Source: Nageia nagi
Taxonomy: Eukaryota; Pinophyta
Direction: 5' to 3'
Assembly: GCA_050084985.1 (NCBI GenBank)
Contig: JBITNC010000001.1
Span: 31,000,001-31,064,000, forward strand
DNA length: 64,000 nt
Part shown: piece after piece, positions 45,245 to 57,371 of the stretch
How the letters are laid out: every line of letters begins with the position of its first letter
Numbering within the stretch: position 1 is the first letter of the stretch
The notes under the pieces: model-generated
Database searches by the model: none
Told to the model about the DNA's origin: nothing
Seen by the model: the letters and a program-made list of their open reading frames with translations, nothing else
Program-made: the position numbers and the translations under genes

Positions 45245-46330
45245 TTACATATAAGCTATAGCATTAGCTAAATGAGAGTTAGAACTTAAAGAAATAATGA
45301 TTATAGAAGAGATTTGGATCATAGCATATCTGCACTCTTCCATTGCAAACTTTTGCAAGATATCTGATATATACTTAGATTGATTGAGGTAATTATAATC
45401 CTTATATTGATACACTTGCATTCTAAGATAGTAGTGTAAGAGATCACGATTAGTCATTTCAAATGTTGCCTTAAGTTTGGATATGCACTTTTGAATGATT
45501 TTATCATTATTTTCAATAATCAAAAGATCATCCACATAAAGAAAAATCAAGACCACATCTTTTCCTTGTTTGAGCACATATAGATAAAATTTTAAAAAAA
45601 AAATTAAAGAATTCAATGTCTACAAAATACATTGAAATCTTTCTGTACTAAGCTCAAAGTGCTTGCTTAAGTCCATACAAAGACTTATTTAGCTTTCACA
45701 CAAAGGACTCTTTACCTTCCATAATAAACCCTTCAAGTTGGCTAATGAATATTTCTACATGTAAGTCACCATTGAGAAATGCACTCTTGATATCAAGTTG
45801 AAAATCTTTCCATCTTTGAGCTGTAGAAAAAGTAAGGATAACTCTCATAGTAGGCATCTTTGCCACGAAAGCAAAGGTTTCCTCATAATCTACATTATAG
45901 TTTTAAGCAAAACCTTTAGCTACTAACCTTGCCTTGTATTTCTCAATATCTGCTACTGAATTGAACTTGACCTTATAAATCCACTTATTGCTAATCACAT
46001 TATTTTTATTAAGATGAGGAACCAAGTTCCAAGTTTTCTTTTCATAAATGCCTCATACTCCACTTTCATGGCTTCCATCCAACACTTATGTTTAGAAGCT
46101 TCTTTGAAGGTTGAAGTCTCATGGTTGTTGTCAATCTTGATAATTAAAGATTTGCTCAAGGTCATGCTCCATGTTACCCTTTATATTAGATAATTTTATT
46201 CTTATGGTGACTTATCTATATCAATATCCAATAAGCTAGGAGAAACTAAAGAGTCCTTTGGATCATCAACATTCTCATTAGAAGTAGATTCTTTAGGAAG
46301 TTCGTTGAACTTTACATCTCTTGAAATGAA
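45245..46330 (-). pseudogene. Copia reverse transcriptase (element F)
   Basis: An open stretch (45616-45245) holds FLYVDDLLIIENND with the YVDD active site, then ISKLKATFEMTNRDLLHYYL. The N-terminal half (about 46140-45620) can be followed in pieces over several frames, beginning with WMEAMKVEYEAFMK-like text. Decayed but clear. Confidence 0.83.
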
Positions 46331-46360
46331 TACTATTTTATAGGTTAGAGAGCAAAGTTT

Positions 46361-47640
46361 TTATCCTCTATGTTGACTATCATAATCTACAAATATGTAT
46401 TTTTTATCTCTTTTATCCAACTTCTTCCTTTTCTTAGAAATAATATAGGAGAAAGCTTCACAAACAAACACCCTAAGGTGATAAATGTTAAGTTTTCTTC
46501 TTGATAATGCCTTAAAAGGAGTTTTTATTTTAATGGCTTTTTTGAGACACTTATTTAAGGTGTAAATAGTAGTTATCATAGCTTTATCCAATAGAAACTT
46601 AGAAAGATTACCCAACATGCATCTAGCCATCTTCATAATTTTTCTACTTTTTCTTTTGGTAACACCATTCTACTAAAGAGTGTAAGGAATCATAAATTAC
46701 CTCTTGATTCTATACTTAGCATAATATTCATTGAACTTATTGCTATTATATTCTCCTCCATTATCTAATTTTGATATTTTGATCTTAAGGTTAGTTTGAT
46801 TCTCAACAAAGATCTTAAAAACCTTAAAATTGTTAAAAGTTTGATTCTTGTGCTAAGTAGATACCCAAAGGTCATCCTACTATAGTCATCAATAAAGGTT
46901 AAGATGTAAGATGCTCCTCTAAGTGATTTAGTCTAAAATAGACCCATCAAATTTGAATGCAAAAGTTGAAGAAATTGAGATGCTCTTATTACTTTATCTT
47001 TTTCAAACTTTTGTCTATGCATCTTACCAAGAATGCACTTCTCGTATAAATCAATTGAAAGAGAAATTGAAGGCAAACCTTCCACAAGTTCTTGATCTTT
47101 TATGACATGAATACTCTTATGGTTAAGGTGCCATAAATGATGATGCCAAAGATTACCTTTAAAATACACATTAGAAATAAGACACATCTTTGATAGAACT
47201 TAATTCATAATGTAGAGGTTATCTTTCACAGATCCTATAACCAAAGTGACAAGTTCTTTCTTAACGCACCAGCTTTGAGAGTTGAACTCAAAAGAGTACT
47301 CTTTTTTTAAAAATTGGATTATAGAGAGAAGGTTCATCCTTATCTTAGAAATAAATATAACATTATCAATCACCTTCTCATGAATCAACACACTCCTAAT
47401 TCCTTACACTTCAAGGGTAGAGATATCACCTATCTTAACCGAATCTTATACTTGTAAAAATTTTCAAACTTTTTCTTTAAAAGCATAGGTGATTAGTGCA
47501 ACTAGAATCAATAATCTTATTAGATGATAAAGAATGAATCATGGATAAGATTTTTCTCATGCTTCAATAGGAGCCTAAAAAGGTTCTCAAGATTTTTTCT
47601 TCATCATCAAGTCTTATTTCTATAACTATTATAAAGTTTT
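46361..47640 (-). pseudogene. Copia protease and integrase (element F)
   Basis: Protease active site at about 47515 reads IIDSSCTNHL (DSS for DSG). Then IHEKVIDNVIFISKIRMNLL (47391-47200) and a pre-integrase zinc segment HHHLWHLNHKS then YEKCILGKMHRQKFEKDK (47187-46933). Then ASYILTFIDDYSRMTFG (integrase Asp). The C-terminal part (46636-46361) reads LNKCLKKAIKIKTPFKALSR. The region between 46640 and 46900 is badly broken. Confidence 0.83.
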
Positions 47641-48170
47641 TAAACTTTGAAAAATGATGAAAACCATAAACTCATTATTGATTCAATTGTACCCACAAGT
47701 AACAAGTTTTTAGGTCAATGATTTTATTCAAGTAGATAGCCACATTTTCTTCTTTCCTTTGATGATATTGAAATAATTTTTAGAGAATGGTAAACCTTCT
47801 TAAAATATTTGAACTAAGGTAGATTTACTTAAGCTTATCCTATTCTTTCTTTATCGAGGTTGAGCATATCATCTAAAACTGCATGGTAAATCATGAAGGT
47901 TGCCAACTCATTCTTTGTATTGTAAGCCTCTAGTGCCTTCTCAACTACAAAAGGTATAAGGTTTTCAATCATTGTTTACCAAAGTTTCCTTGGTTACAAT
48001 TCAGCTCTTATCTATGGTTCTCAAATTCTATAGTTGGAACCATCAAAAATATGTTTAGGTAAAAATAATTCTCTTATTTTCTACATGAGAATGTGAAATA
48101 ATAAGCATGTGGTTTTAATAAACAACATTAAATATTAAATTTTAACCATGTTACATTTAACACTAAAGAT
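47641..48170 (-). pseudogene. Decayed region, probably copia gag C-terminus (element F)
   Basis: Positioned between leader and protease. Minus-strand text such as MIENLIPFVVEKALEAYNTK (about 47960) is open for some 40 codons but I cannot match it to a gag motif. Assignment rests on position only. Confidence 0.3.
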
Positions 48171-48949
48171 ATGTTTAATTTGATTCACAAGTGTAAATAT
48201 TTTACAATTCAAATAATAACCCATGTATCCAAATACATTTCTCATCTTAAGAACCATAGATGTAGGGTGACATTGTTGAGACTTATTTTTTTGTCTAAAA
48301 TTAAACTTTCACTTGGATGCCCATACAAGAGGAGCCCAAGTAGTACTAATCCTCAACCAGTTCCCCTTAGGTAGCAATATACTCTCACAATGAGAAGTAC
48401 TAACTATTTTCTAAGATTTTGATATTTATTGGATTGGCCAAATTATTAATCTTGATTAAGTTTCAAGTTATCCTCTTAGGTTATTAGATAATTCTTGAAT
48501 GGATATGCAGATATATGGTATCATTACACACATACCTATCCATCTATTGGAGTTAAATCTAGACCAACAAAAGACTTAGGGACAATTAAGTAGTACAAAA
48601 TTTTCACCACTTGGATCATCAAACTTAAAAGCTCCAGTCTACTTGTCCTCATCTCATGGCTCCTCAAACATGTTTGTGTTGCAAAATATATGTGTGGATG
48701 TATTTATTTTAGGGGGTTTCTCATTTCAATGTTTGCATTTTTGTTTGCACAAGAAAATAAATTAAAATGTAAAATATAAAATAAAAGAGCATAAGTAAAA
48801 CATCATCCATTCAATAACTTGAAACCTTAAGAGTCTAATGGGTTTTGTTTACTAAGCCCTAAAGGACATCTTTACATCAATCCTTATTTTGTAAAAGTCC
48901 ATTTCATACTTTTGCACAAGGATAAATACTCAACATACATTCTTAAGTT
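48171..48949 (-). other. Leader region of copia F, no genes seen
   Basis: AT-rich; gag is expected here but no domain is visible. Gag has either been deleted or decayed beyond recognition. Confidence 0.4.
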
Positions 48950-49445
48950 ATAAGCATGCATCTTAAAAAAAAGTTTAAGTCCTTGAGCATGCATTAAAAA
49001 ATTATGCTTTAAGCATTAAGCAAAAAAATGCATTATTCACATAGCTTTAAAAATTTAAGTAAGCATGCACCATTCCAATAAATTAAGTAATAAGCATGCA
49101 CTATTTAACTTAAGAATTAAGTAGTAAGCATACATCAATCCATAACTTAAAAACTTAAATAAGCATGTATTATAAAATAAGTAGTATGCATTATTAGTCT
49201 TAAAAAATTAAGTACTAAGCATGCATTGTTTGTCATAAGAACTAGTCAATTCATAAAAAGCATAAATATGCAATATTTTCAAAAATTTGAAGATATCTCA
49301 AAATATACCATGCATTATTCCCATATCTTGCATAAGAAAGTAAAAGGAATCATAACTTAAGTAATAATCATGCATTACTTCAATTTAAATTTTAAGTTCT
49401 AAGTATTCATTATTAGCTTAAAAAATTAAGTTCTAAGCATGTTTT
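48950..49445. repeat. Dispersed AAGCATGCA repeat cluster in the leader of copia F
   Basis: About ten copies of a loose unit TTAAGTA(A)TAAGCATGCA(TTATT) within 500 bases, some complete (48951, 49061, 49094, 49217), some reduced to GCATGCA. CATGCA is the plant RY element, although decay or chance could also explain parts. Confidence 0.75.
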
Positions 49446-50478
49446 AAAAAATTAAGTCCATAAAAAATTTTAAAGTAAAGAAATTTGACAAAACAATTTT
49501 CCCCTCCTTTTACTTTAAAAAATAACCCTTAAAAATATTTGTATGCTAAGAAACGTATCTCCCAAAAAAAAATTATTTTACCTTCATAAATGGTTATATA
49601 AAAAAAATACTTCAAGTCAATAAATTAAAGAAGCCATCATTATTTAACCATAAAAATAAATGAAAGGAGAAATCCAAGTTCACACTACACTTCATGCATT
49701 TAAAAATGACAGACTAAGTCCACACTCCACTTGAATACACCCACCAAATTTAATGCTTTTATGCATTTTTACTCCATGCATAGCAAGTCATGATGGAAAA
49801 AGTAAACTTGCTTGTAAGACTGTAAAAAATTATTGCACACACAAAAAAATTATGCATCTACCAAAGAAAGTAAATTAGTAGATGAGGAAAGAAAAAAATA
49901 AAGGAGAAAACAAAGACCACTCATGGAAACTATTTTGATAAAAGAATTAAGGCTAACAAAACTATAAGGCTTTCATTGAAATTTTGCACATTTTTAAGAA
50001 GAAATGTATATAGTTTACTCAAAAAAATTTGATATACATAAAAAATAAAAACTTAAAAAAAAAATTAAGGATATGCAAAATTGTAGCAATATAATAGGCA
50101 AAAATTGCAACTAGCAATAAGACATGTTAGTATAAAATAATATAACAAAATATATTGCTATCAAACATTTGCATGCAAATTTGAAGGAAAAATATAGATA
50201 TATATAATTTTTTTTACTCAAGTTTTGACAATAAAACTTTCAAAAATAATGAAGCATAAGCAAAATTATAGCAATATGATAAGAAACTAACAATAGTACA
50301 TGTTAGTATGCATCAAAAAATATATTACTATGTTAAGTAAATCAAGATAAAGAAGTGAAGTAAGATTATACCTTGAATCTTTTTTACCTCTAAATGGAGT
50401 GAAGGATAAAGAATGAGGACCTCCAAGATGAAGATGTAGAGCCTTAACACCAAGGATGTGAAGAGAAGCCTTCAAGGA
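49446..50478 (-). other. AT-rich leader of copia F, nothing recognised
   Basis: Poly-A and poly-T runs and short open frames only (for example 50475-50287, not recognisable). Unusually long for a copia leader. Confidence 0.4.
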
Positions 50479-50490
50479 GCTCTAATACCA
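50479..50490 (-). other. Primer-binding site of copia F
   Basis: Minus strand TGGTATTAGAGC, one transition away from the initiator-Met site, three bases inside the 5' LTR. Confidence 0.9.
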
Positions 50491-50493
50491 ATT

Positions 50494-50997
50494 TGAAGGA
50501 ACTAACACTAACAAATTAATTTCTAAAGAACCAAGATCATATAAAAGCTCATAATTCACATCTAATTATCACACAAATCAATCTCACAATGTAACTCAAG
50601 ATGTAAAATGGTTTCTCCAACTAGGAGTACATCCACTAACTAGATCTTTACTTCAATCACAAATACAACTCTCTTACAATCCTTCTAATCTCAACTCCTA
50701 CACTTCTATCCTATAGCATAACTTTACTCCATAATTTTTACTATGTAATCACAAAGAGGGAGCCTTCTATTTATAGGCCAAAATCCCTCTTTGGATCACC
50801 CTTTTATCCAATGTATAAAAGCATGATGTGCACATCCTTTTACCTAAGGGGCATGCTCATGACATGGAGCGTAGGACAAGTTACATTATCATATTCACTT
50901 AAATACTTAAGTTGTCAAATGATACCCTTAAGTATTAGTGAATTTACATATAATATTTAATACAAACCTTTACAATAATGCATTATACATTACAACA
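50494..50997 (-). repeat. 5' LTR of copia F
   Basis: 504 bp from TGAAGGAACTAA to TTACAACA on the + strand; aligns end to end with 42995-43497. Confidence 0.93.
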
Positions 50998-51002
50998 AAG
51001 TT
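50998..51002. repeat. Target site duplication of copia F, right (AAGTT)
   Basis: AAGTT directly after the right LTR; identical to 42990-42994. Confidence 0.92.
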
Positions 51003-51210
51003 TGATTTAGGAGATATTATCCTCAAATGGGATGAGAAAAGTGCAAAGCCCGAAAGACATCAAAAATTTGATTCTCTCTGGAGTGAATCTTACATCATCA
51101 TTCAAGCCATGCAAAGTAATGCATTCAAATTGCAATATATTATGGGGTCCTAGGAATTACCTATTCCCATCAATGGGATCTATTTGAAACATTATTGGGT
51201 AATGAGATGA
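51003..51210 (+). pseudogene. Integrase C-terminal domain of element E, right of the insertion
   Basis: Reads KFDLGDIILKWDEKSAKPER, then FDSLWSESYIIIQAMQSNAF and, after a stop, INGIYLKHY. It matches the element B domain GDLVLKWDEDRAKP...SGPYVVA...NGQHLKRY. The GPY block reads SESYII. Separated from its core by copia F. Confidence 0.85.
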
Positions 51211-51741
51211 TCTTGTAATACTCACAAAGCAATGTATACTGTAAATAGTTATAAAAAAAAAGAGGGACTTGTACATCTTCTGCACATAGTTTTCAAAAAG
51301 TAGGTAGTCATTAATTTTTAGCATTAATTTAGCATGATCAAGAGTTACTACTCAGCTATCAATTGAATGAGGTAGAATTTAAGAAAATATTTCCTCAAGT
51401 TTCATAAACTATCACACAAGTACCATAAATTAAGTCTAGTATGCTTTGAAACTATTTATCCAACTTATGCTAGCTCAATCAATACAATGCATAGGTCTCA
51501 AGATTAGCGAGTAGTAATTACCATTAATAGACATCTTACCAACCTTAGATTAATAAAATTCCCCCCATACCCTCTAGTTCAACACTTAGCCGATTTCAAG
51601 CATATAAATTTCTAAAGCATTCAAAACTTACAGATTTTAGAGCCAAGTTGAGTTAAGTGATAGAAAAGTTACAAGATCTTGCATTGCTTGGATTACTATT
51701 TTTAAATGATAACCAAAAGTTCAAGAAAGGGTGTTGATATC
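51211..51741 (+). other. Spacer between integrase and third ORF of element E
   Basis: About 530 bases without coding signal; the corresponding spacer in element B (13964-14447) is similar in length. Confidence 0.45.
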
Positions 51742-54700
51742 ATGGCAACTTCTTAGTCATCCTCTACAGCTAAAATAGATCAAATCGATGCTGACCTTTT
51801 GGCCATGTAGGAAGAATATCTTAAGAATGCCCTAGGAATAAATTAGATTGAGATGTAGGTGATCAGTCATATGGACACATGGAGAGCCAACCCCAATCAT
51901 ATTCTTCTATAGCACAAGACACCCGAGGTGATCAGAAAGGGGAAGTCACTCACTCATTCAAAAAGAGACATCATGATTAACCAAGGTCTGGCTTATTATG
52001 TGCCCTATGAGTTGTTTACTTGCCCCAAGCTATTATATTCCTTAGCACATAGCCACCACCATAAGGGTTACCAAATAGGAATGTTCAACAAATTAGAAGA
52101 GGGAAATGCATCAAAGCTAAAGTTTGAAGCAATACTAGATTACTCTCTTGATTCCATTATCCAAGCATTTGCTATTCTAGTAGACTAAAATTTTCATGTT
52201 AAGAAATAAATTGATTTAAAAAAAAAAAGAATGAATGACTTATTTGTTAATCAAGATGAAATTTTGAGCTAGATTAGTGGAAGATATCAAGATAGCAAGA
52301 AGGCCAAACTCTTGCTAAACTATTAGATAGCCTTGTTTTAAAGAAAAAAAAATAGAGAAGTGTTGTAAGCATTTGCAATTATCCTAGAAAAGAAAACCCA
52401 AATTGAAGCATATGAAGCCATGGTACATATGGCTTATAATATTATAGAGGCTCATGTGTGTTATGACTTCCTAACTTTCATTACTAATGAAATAAAGAGG
52501 TGTATATTCAAAATTAAGAATTCAAACTTCAAACACTCCTCATATCTTTGGTGGCTCTTCACCCATAAAAATCTTGACAAACTTATAAAGGTAGGGTTGC
52601 TAGTTCAGCCAATGAATTCCAATGCTACACTAGTACCAATTGACTTGATGGTACCAATTTTGAGTAATTTGCATGGATCCTACTATGAATTTATCGATAA
52701 ATTCTATGCAATAGAAGTACAAATTTTGATCGAAAAACTCCCTAGCAGATTGTCCAAAAGCATAATGAGGGAGTTACAAGGAGGAAACAAAATCGATGAC
52801 TAGTACTTCTTAAGAAGCTACACCATAATAATCAAGTATGGGTATTTTGAGAGACCTTTTTTATTACCCAAGTATGTAACCCCCCAGTTGTATTCAATAA
52901 AAATGAGAAGGCAAATTTATGTTATAAAGAGTAAATATGAATCTAGTGGTAATTTTAAGTCTTGTAGATATATCAATTTTTACTGAAAATTTTACTCTTT
53001 TAGAAATAGGATGTAAAGATAGTATAGCTAAATTCATTGTATATAATTTCAAATTAGATATGGTGAAAGCTCTATGGACTATTACCTTTTAAGAGAAATG
53101 ATCCAAATAATAAGGTCAAGCAAAAAACATCCATCTTTTGTTCATGATAGTAGGCCTCATAGAGTATTTTGTAAATAAAACTAAATAATAAGTAGAAATG
53201 TACCCTAATTGGGAGTTCACAACTTTGAATAAGGCTTGGATGGCCCTTAAGGGAATAAGGAAGTATAGAAACTAAGAAAATAAGTGAAGATTTTATTCTT
53301 AACCCATAGGTCCTCACCCAGTTAGCAAATCTTGGGTGGGGCCCAATAAAATTTATTATTTTACAAAATTTAGATTTGAATATACAAAAAAAATTCACCA
53401 CATAAAGAGTGAATTATTTGAAAAATTCAAATATGATAAGTATTGAGAGGTTGAGTATACTTCCTCCTCATTTTTAAGGGAAATCTACTACAGGGGTAAG
53501 GCCAGTACAAGTAGGACAACCATCTAGCATGGTTGAGCTTTCAAAGAAGGAAGAGCAAGATCCCTCAAACACTACCACCTCTTCCCAAGATCCTTATCTA
53601 AATAAGAAAAGAAAAATACAAACCCTTGCTTAAAAATAACAAATTATAGAGAAAGAAGAGACGCTTGTTAAAAACTTTGCACCACTATGGTAAGGTCATA
53701 ATCACAAATGATTGTACCTTCACCTTTAGAGGCTACAAGAGAAATTCCAAAGGTGGTGGAAAAAGATGTAAAAATTTTTAATACAAAAGAGTTAAGAGAG
53801 CCCTAAGATATGGATATTTATGCTATGCAAAAAAAAACCCCAAAAAAGGAGCAAACCCAAATTCGACAAGGCAAGGGAAGCATAGTTGGAGCTAGTAGAT
53901 CTCTAGCAGATGCACCTAGAGGAGAACCAAGAGATGATGATGATGAATCTAAAAAAAGAAAGACTCTAACCCAATGGATAAAGTTGAAGATGAAAATAAG
54001 GTCATGGAAGAGGTCAGAGCAAGAAATAGAAGTTCAAAACCTAACACCTCCCCAGCAATCACATCCTGCCCAACAAGTTAAGGCACCTACTTTAGGTGGA
54101 ATTACTACTTTCCATTATTTGATTTCAACAGCCTCAAAAGAGAAAATAAAATTAATTTTTTCTACACAAATTGTAGATTCCATTGATTGGGTAAATTTTG
54201 TTAATAAATTTCCTATGTTCCTTGAGCAACAGTCGAGAATTTTGAGTAAGGTAAAGAAATGGGAGATATTAAAATAGCATAAATGCCTTTCAAAGAAGGG
54301 CAACTAGATATTACTCTCACGGCTATAATAGATGTAAATATGAGAGTGCACCAGTAATTTACCAGTTAAGGTTCTTGGTAAACACTTAAATGGTAGTTGG
54401 AAAAAGTCTTTAGGTAATGGAGACCAAGATAGAAAAATTGAACAAGAAAATAGATTACTATAAGAAAGATTGCTCCCTTAAAGACAAAATAGTAGCTATG
54501 TTGCATAATAAAAACAAAAACTTGATTACAAAGCTTGAAAAGAAAAAGTTAAAGTTTGATAAGAGCATAATAACAACAAAAGCTAAGCTATATGTTGCAA
54601 ATTAAACAATATAAGATCTCAAAGCTCAAGCTGCAATCATTGATGCTCAAAAGGTCAAGTAGGTTGAGGCCAAGCTACAAACCATCATTGTAACAAATAA

Positions 54701-55440
54701 AATTTTATCTAAATATAATTCAAAGTTTTTATTGCTCATAAAGAATTTTAAAAAATCCTTGGTGGATTAAGTCAAAGATAGAATGATAATATTATCACAC
54801 TTGGATATATTAAAGAAATAAATAATACAAGTAATCAAAAAGTTCCATATTCAAATCACTCTCCATAAGCTGGCTCTAGATACATCTAGGATAGTATTAG
54901 AAAGAATGCAAGCCTATTTAAGGTTCTTGACTAAAAAAGATATATCATCGATCTCTCCCAAACCAAGAAAGTTGTATCAAAGGAGAATCTGATATATTTG
55001 TGAAATCCAAAATTTGATGTTTAGCATGGATATTAATAAGCATTAGCTCACAACAAAGCTAGGATTGATTGACAAATTCTTTGATTGAGTTGAAGGCTCT
55101 CAAATTATGGGAAGAACAAAATGTACAAGGTAGTGTTACTAGTTGGGTAGCCAATACCACTTAGTTTCTTGAACAATCTTATTTTAGAAGCAAATCTCAA
55201 ACTTATAGCAAATAAATGAGTTGGCTCAAGAAGTAATTATAAGATTTTTGCATGCTAGAAGGCTAGATGATGTTTTGATATGGTTTAAAGTAGATATAAT
55301 GAAGATTAAAACATTCCCTATCTTATCATAGATTGATTATAAAGATCTCAATGATCTAAATAAAAATATGCAGCCATTCCCTCAATAGAGGTAATTGCAG
55401 TAGCTAAGACTTATACCAAGTCTACTTCTGGATAATCTTC
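51742..55440 (+). pseudogene. Third ORF of element E, downstream of integrase (unrecognised family)
   Basis: Starts at an ATG at 51742 and runs about 1230 codons with many stops and several frameshifts after 53000. Blocks shared with 10496-13963: QGLAYYVPYELFTCPKLLY against SGLMYFIPHRCFPTPELIE; LDYSLDSIIQAF against LNLDSISIAKAF; IIIKYGYFERPFLLPKYV against FIRLYGFSRAPFLLSIHV. Then a lysine-rich segment (about 53600 and 53810-54010: KKEQTQIRQGK, KKRKTLTQWIKLKMK) and coiled-coil text (54417-54605: ETKIEKLNKKIDYYKKDCSL, then DLKAQAAIIDAQK). The end is set near 55440 by loss of readable text. The shared order over more than 1000 codons in two separately decayed copies argues for a real protein. 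Function unknown. Confidence 0.72.
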
Positions 55441-55580
55441 TGGAAGTAGCAAGTGGAGCATTCTATTCTCCAGCAGGCAGATACCCTAAAGAGTTGTCAA
55501 AAGATTGTATTCTTTCATAATTATACTTTGAATCAGGGTAATTCAAAATCATTCTTTATTTTATATCCTTTTATTCTTTA

Positions 55581-56075
55581 GTACTTAAGATTTATATAAA
55601 TAAGAGTGCCCATAAGTGATGTTATTCTCTTAGAGTCTCCATGAGTTATAAATTCTTGTATTCTTTCATTCTTGTCAATTTCTTCTCTTCTCATTTATTT
55701 CTCTTAGAGTGTCAGGAGTATTGTAAATAAGAATACCTGGAAGTTATGTTATTTTCTTAGAGTACTTGAGAGTATCATAAATAAGAATACTTGGGAGTTA
55801 TGTTATTTTCTTAGAGTACCCAAGAGTATTATAAATAATAATACCCAAGAGTTATGTTATTTTCTTAGAGTACCTAGGAGTATTGTAAATAAGAACACCT
55901 AGGATTTATGTTATTTTCTTAGAGTACCTAGGAGTATTGTAAATAAGAATACCTGGGAGTTATGTTATTTTTTTAGAGTACTTGGGAGTATTGTAAATAA
56001 GAATACCTAGGAGTTATGTTATTTTCTTAAAGTACCCAAGAGTTATGCAAATAAGAATATCTAAGAATTATTGAC
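55581..56075. repeat. 54-bp tandem array between third ORF and 3' LTR of element E
   Basis: Clear units with ATTTTCTTAG starting at 55751, 55805, 55859, 55913, 55967 and 56021, exactly 54 bases apart, plus a first clear unit at about 55697 and degenerate ones from 55581. 54 is 18 codons. Confidence 0.92.
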
Positions 56076-56402
56076 ACAAGTGTCCAAGAGTTGTATAAAT
56101 TCAAAGCTAGATCACCAACAAAGCCTATCAATTTTGAAAGATGACATCATAATTTTTGATTGAAATCAGCAAGTTTTGAAGCAAACAATGGTAGGTGAAG
56201 ATTTTTGAAGATAATCAAAAAATCATGTTAATTCTAAGTGATGATTTCATAATTTTTTATTGACATCAATGGGTCCCAAAAGAGCTAGATCATCGATAAA
56301 TATCGGATGAAGAACATAGAACCTACTAAACAAAGGTAAGGGTAATGCATAAGAAGGAACACTCGGGTCCATTTTATCTTTAGTGTTTGACCCTTAGGGC
56401 CC
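56076..56402 (+). other. Sequence between tandem array and 3' LTR of element E
   Basis: Repeats the phrase GATGA(C/T)(A/T)TCATAATTTTT twice (about 56141 and 56240) but holds no gene. No convincing polypurine tract precedes 56403. Confidence 0.4.
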
Positions 56403-57371
56403 TGTTAATGTGTCAACACCAACTCATTTCCACATAATAGTGGTAGTTTGTTTTTGAACCAAGTTAAAATAATATCTATCAACCACCATTACTCTGATTA
56501 CTGACATCTACAGTAGAGATTATAAAGATTGCAAAGAAGTAAATAGTAGCTAATAGAGCATAATACCAAATTGTACCCATCAATTTGCAATTAAATAATT
56601 ACTCAGATAGCTATAGTTTTATCTTCAATTAGCTATAGGGTCAAAGAAGGAGAAATCAACATATCAAAAGGATTGCGACTCTATGGACATGGCCGTTCAA
56701 AAATTACAAATTCCTAGATAGTCATTTTGTTGGTACTTATTCACTATGTAATCTAACATAGTTGTAGTATTTATGTAAATAGTGTTGTTTTAATTATTTC
56801 ATTCAATGCTAGAAATTATGTATATTAATGAAATCCAACCATCCAAAAGGGGTAAGTTGTATAAATAGCTAAATTTTAGAGATCAAAAAGATTGAACATT
56901 TTAGCAAATTTTCCCAAATTGTAAGATCTATTCACATATGATAATATAAATAGATAATGCTTTGCTCTCTTGTAATAAAGTGGTTGTTTATTATTTTATG
57001 GATGTTGTGTGCAATGTTCTTTTCAAATTATGGCTATGTATTATGATTATGAGACCCTAGGTACGAGATAGTTTGTTGTTCTTAATCTTGGCTATGGATT
57101 GTTGCCTATGTTGCAATGCTCAGGTTGTAAATTTCTTATTTCAGCTCTCCTTTATTTACCTATCTCTTTTTTGTAACTCTTTATCCTTTCATTCCTTTCC
57201 TATTACTTTTAAGCTCGAATATAAAAAGGAATCAACCTATAAATTGGACATTGAGCAAAAAACCAACATGAAAGCATTCCCACCACCTTGTACTCTTTCA
57301 AGGAACTTGTTGTTACAAGAAGTGGAGAACATAACCAAACCAAACCCTTTGAGATTATTCTATACTGATTA
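56403..57371 (+). repeat. 3' LTR of element E, right end lost
   Basis: Begins TGTTAATGTGTC, as the LTR of element B begins TGTTAATAC on its coding strand. TATA-like TTGTATAAATAGC is near 56859 and a polyadenylation-like GTAATAAAGTGG near 56975. From about 56740 it matches the reverse complement of 29527-30177. It stops at about 57371, where copia RNase H text starts. Confidence 0.65.

Larger units (their letters stand above)
42995..50997 (-). mobile_element. Complete Ty1-copia element F, inserted in element E
   Basis: 8003 bp with LTRs of 503 and 504 bp and target duplication AAGTT. Minus-strand order: 5' LTR (50494-50997), primer site, long leader, decayed gag, protease, integrase, RT, RNase H, tandem array, polypurine tract, 3' LTR. 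LTR copies differ at about one base in ten by eye over the first 330 bases. The host integrase text resumes correctly at 51003 (KFDLGDIILKWDEKSAKP), which proves the insertion. Confidence 0.93.
38178..57371 (+). mobile_element. Tat-type Ty3-gypsy element E, interrupted by copia F
   Basis: Second copy of the element B lineage, on the + strand and more decayed. It has gag (partial), protease, archaeal-type RNase H, RT, RNase H, integrase, third ORF, a tandem array and a 3' LTR. Its 5' LTR and gag N-terminus are missing left of 38178. A complete copia element (42995-50997) splits its integrase C-terminal domain. It is cut on the right by copia fragment G at about 57371. Confidence 0.85.
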
